Assembly: GCA_034766995.1 (NCBI GenBank)
Contig: CM068313.1
Span: 35,567,496-35,631,495 of the forward strand
DNA length: 64,000 bases
Source of the DNA: Acanthacorydalis orientalis
Lineage: Eukaryota; Arthropoda; Insecta; Megaloptera; Corydalidae
Reading direction: 5' to 3'
Of this stretch, positions 61,747 through 64,000 are shown in pieces. Under the pieces are notes generated by a model, which was not told the DNA's origin, searched no databases, and saw only the letters and a program-made list of their open reading frames with translations. The position numbers and the translations under genes were made by a program. Within the stretch, counting starts at the first letter, position 1; each line of letters opens with the position of its first letter.

Positions 61747-63141
61747 GCGTTTACAATCCATACCACGATACATCGGTTACTCCATTAAATGTGAATTGAT
61801 TACCACATATGTTTCTTAAATTATTGAATATATTTATTGAATAGTGTATAAGTTTATAGTAAAAAGATTTAGGTCAGTAACGAATATCTCTGTTTACGAT
61901 GCCTTGGAGATTCGTTAAGAACCGTACGAAACGATTCAACCGGGAATTTTCTAAAATTGTTTATGCTTTTAACAGTTTTAGAACAGCGGAACAGATTTGA
62001 TCGGTAAGAGTTTTAAACATTAGTCTTTGGTATTGAATATATTGATTGAGACACGTTGTCAAAGAGCACATTTATATAAGGTTGAACAAGTGTTTGTATT
62101 CTGTAAATGATGGCATTGCTATATAAATGCTAGTTAGCCTATCAAAATACATATTAATGAATTCTTAGACATTTCAATATAACACACTCTTGTGGCGTTT
62201 GGGGCTTTGAAGTGATTTTTCAAGAATCAATTTTTATATAATATTTGGTTTTGAGTATAAATATAGTACTTTGAATATACGAGTATGCTTGTTTTTATTT
62301 TTTAAACACATATATTTTTGTTATTTGATTGTATAGTTCTTGACAAAGTACCTACATTAAAATTACAGTAAACAGCAATGTAAATACAGTGATCAGAAAC
62401 GATGTTAATTAAGCATCGTTTTCATATTTCAGAAAAATACAACAAACATATAGAAAGTAGTTTAAATAAATATATTTCTAACAAGTCTAATTCTTGTTTA
62501 AATTTGTTGATGTATTTGAATATTATTGTAGCATAAAATAATTTTAAACGCACGCTAGAGAGAAATCATACAATAGATAAAGTTTCATATGAAAAATCTC
62601 GTTTCTAAGTTCATTATTATTTGTATTTCTTATTACTCGATACGAGTACCTGTTACTAACTGCATGCAAACTTCAGTTATTTACAAATAAAACAAATCGA
62701 ACTGTTTCTTCCTGACAATAAAGCAAATTAAAAACAGTGAATATAGAAAGTCGTTCGTCTTTCAATAAGTTTGATACATTTTCTGAAAATTGCATGGCAT
62801 GCAAATATTTAAAGATTATTTATTAACTACACGACATGATACTATTACAGTTGTAGACATCTTGATAATTTATCGTTTGAATGAAAGTTCACAAACATGA
62901 ACGTTTAAATTTGCATTGTATATGTACATTAAAATACCTAATTAATTCAATAAAATGCTTTTGTAGCCATTTATATTAAGACATCTACGTTATTTCTGAA
63001 ATAACTATCGTGTGTTCAGTCAGTTATGGAGTAATTTGAATGCATAACTTAATATCTATTAATAGATAAATTAAAAGAGAATCGGAAATTAAAAAAATGC
63101 TGTAAAATAATATGTTATTCATTTTGTTATATTCATATCTT

Positions 63142-63277
<136 letters not shown>

Positions 63278-63600
63278 CAGTGGCGCGCCCAGAGTGAACC
63301 AAGGGATCTAGGCACCCCTCAAAGGAAAAAGGGAAAAACACTAGAAAACAAAACAAAATCATTACGCGAAAATGCTTCTTTGTACACAGAGGGATTAATG
63401 TAATCCTGTATCACTATCCCACACAGAGCGATTAATGTAATCACGACTGAAGTAATTCGAGAGCTTTGTAAAAAGGAAAGAAAACTGGATTTTATTCTTT
63501 AAATAAATTTTTATAATTGCCTAATGAATTTTATTGAATTCACATTAAAGATTTTTTTATTCGTTCAACTCTCTCTCCAAATTAAGTCCTAAGTACGCCA

Positions 63601-63603
<3 letters not shown>
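63278..63603. mobile_element. Non-autonomous element with CAGTGGCG ends, copy 2
   Basis: 326 bp with ends CAGTGGCGCGCC and, inverted, CAGTGGCGTACT. It is collinear with 48921-49263 and carries the same doubled ACAGAGNGATTAATGTAATC motif. Again it sits exactly between TA/CATA tracts. Confidence 0.8.

Positions 63604-63637
<34 letters not shown>
63604..63637. repeat. (TA)n microsatellite
   Basis: TA tract beginning at the right end of the element. Confidence 0.95.
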
Positions 63638-63642
<5 letters not shown>

Positions 63643-64000
63643 TTTTGCAGAAAATATGGATAGTTGCCTGCGCATATATGAACTGTAATTTCCTTTAGTT
63701 GATAACTCGTTTCAGTATCTGTGTTCTTATCTGTTGACTGGATAGACATGGCGTCTAAATAGCATTATTATCTTCATAACCAACATGCAGATTTTTTGTT
63801 TTTATATAAAAGCTTGATAAGATGGTCATTTGTATTATATTTTAATATTAAGACATTGTATTAGTGTCACAACTGAATCATATTAATAAATATATAGTTT
63901 CCTATCAGAAAATTGAAAAAAAAATATATACTAATTTATTTTGTTAATTTTTTGCTGGATTCATAAATGTATATAGTCATAAATTTCTATTAAATTATGT

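Overview
This is a very AT-rich, low-gene-density insect genomic window. Spliced genes with GT/AG introns, protein sequences close to insect orthologues and the transposon types present (mariner, hAT, pogo/Tigger-like, TTAA-type and Helitron-like remnants) fit an insect, most likely a hymenopteran; the species cannot be read from the sequence. Long (TA)n microsatellites are everywhere: more than 50 tracts, the longest about 150 bp. Most long ORFs in the window are repeated Tyr-Ile translations of these tracts and are not genes.

The first 7 kb is a compact housekeeping cluster. On the minus strand is a copper chaperone of the Atox1/ATX1 family (1624-2050). It is head-to-head, 279 bp away, with the spliceosomal SF3A2 gene (2330-3216, plus). 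Next comes a decayed tandem duplicate of Atox1 with its introns (about 3980-4420, minus), then RpL27A (4678-5775, plus). Two consecutive introns of RpL27A each hold a C/D-box snoRNA whose guide matches 18S rRNA, as in vertebrate U43. Two short coding-looking stretches of unknown origin follow (about 5966-6163 and 6560-6755).

From 6917 to the end the window is the 5' part of a Tec-family tyrosine kinase gene (Btk29A/BTK orthologue, plus). Three coding exons are present: 6917-7069 and 18681-18921 (PH domain) and 23885-24091 (BTK zinc motif). SH3, SH2 and kinase exons were not found, so the last 40 kb is best read as one very long intron. Intron 1 is about 11.6 kb and intron 2 about 5 kb. A GC-rich island at about 14130-14265 and two milder ones (22440-22930, 39690-40110) are candidate alternative promoters or 5' exons.

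The introns are filled with decayed mobile elements: two internally deleted mariner copies of one family, the two ends of a second mariner family, a Tc1/mariner-type DDE fragment, hAT remnants and non-autonomous hAT-like elements, three TTAA-flanked elements, a Tigger/jerky-like transposase fragment, an RTE-type LINE 3' end, a tRNA-like SINE, three Helitron-like 3' ends, and a pair of related elements with CAGTGGCG ends. Many abut (TA)n tracts. The least explained items are a 1-kb element with about 35-bp terminal inverted repeats and a coding-like segment of unknown family (40503-41504), a 203-bp tandem array with internal hairpins (38541-39075), and a near-perfect 62-bp palindrome (38062-38123).
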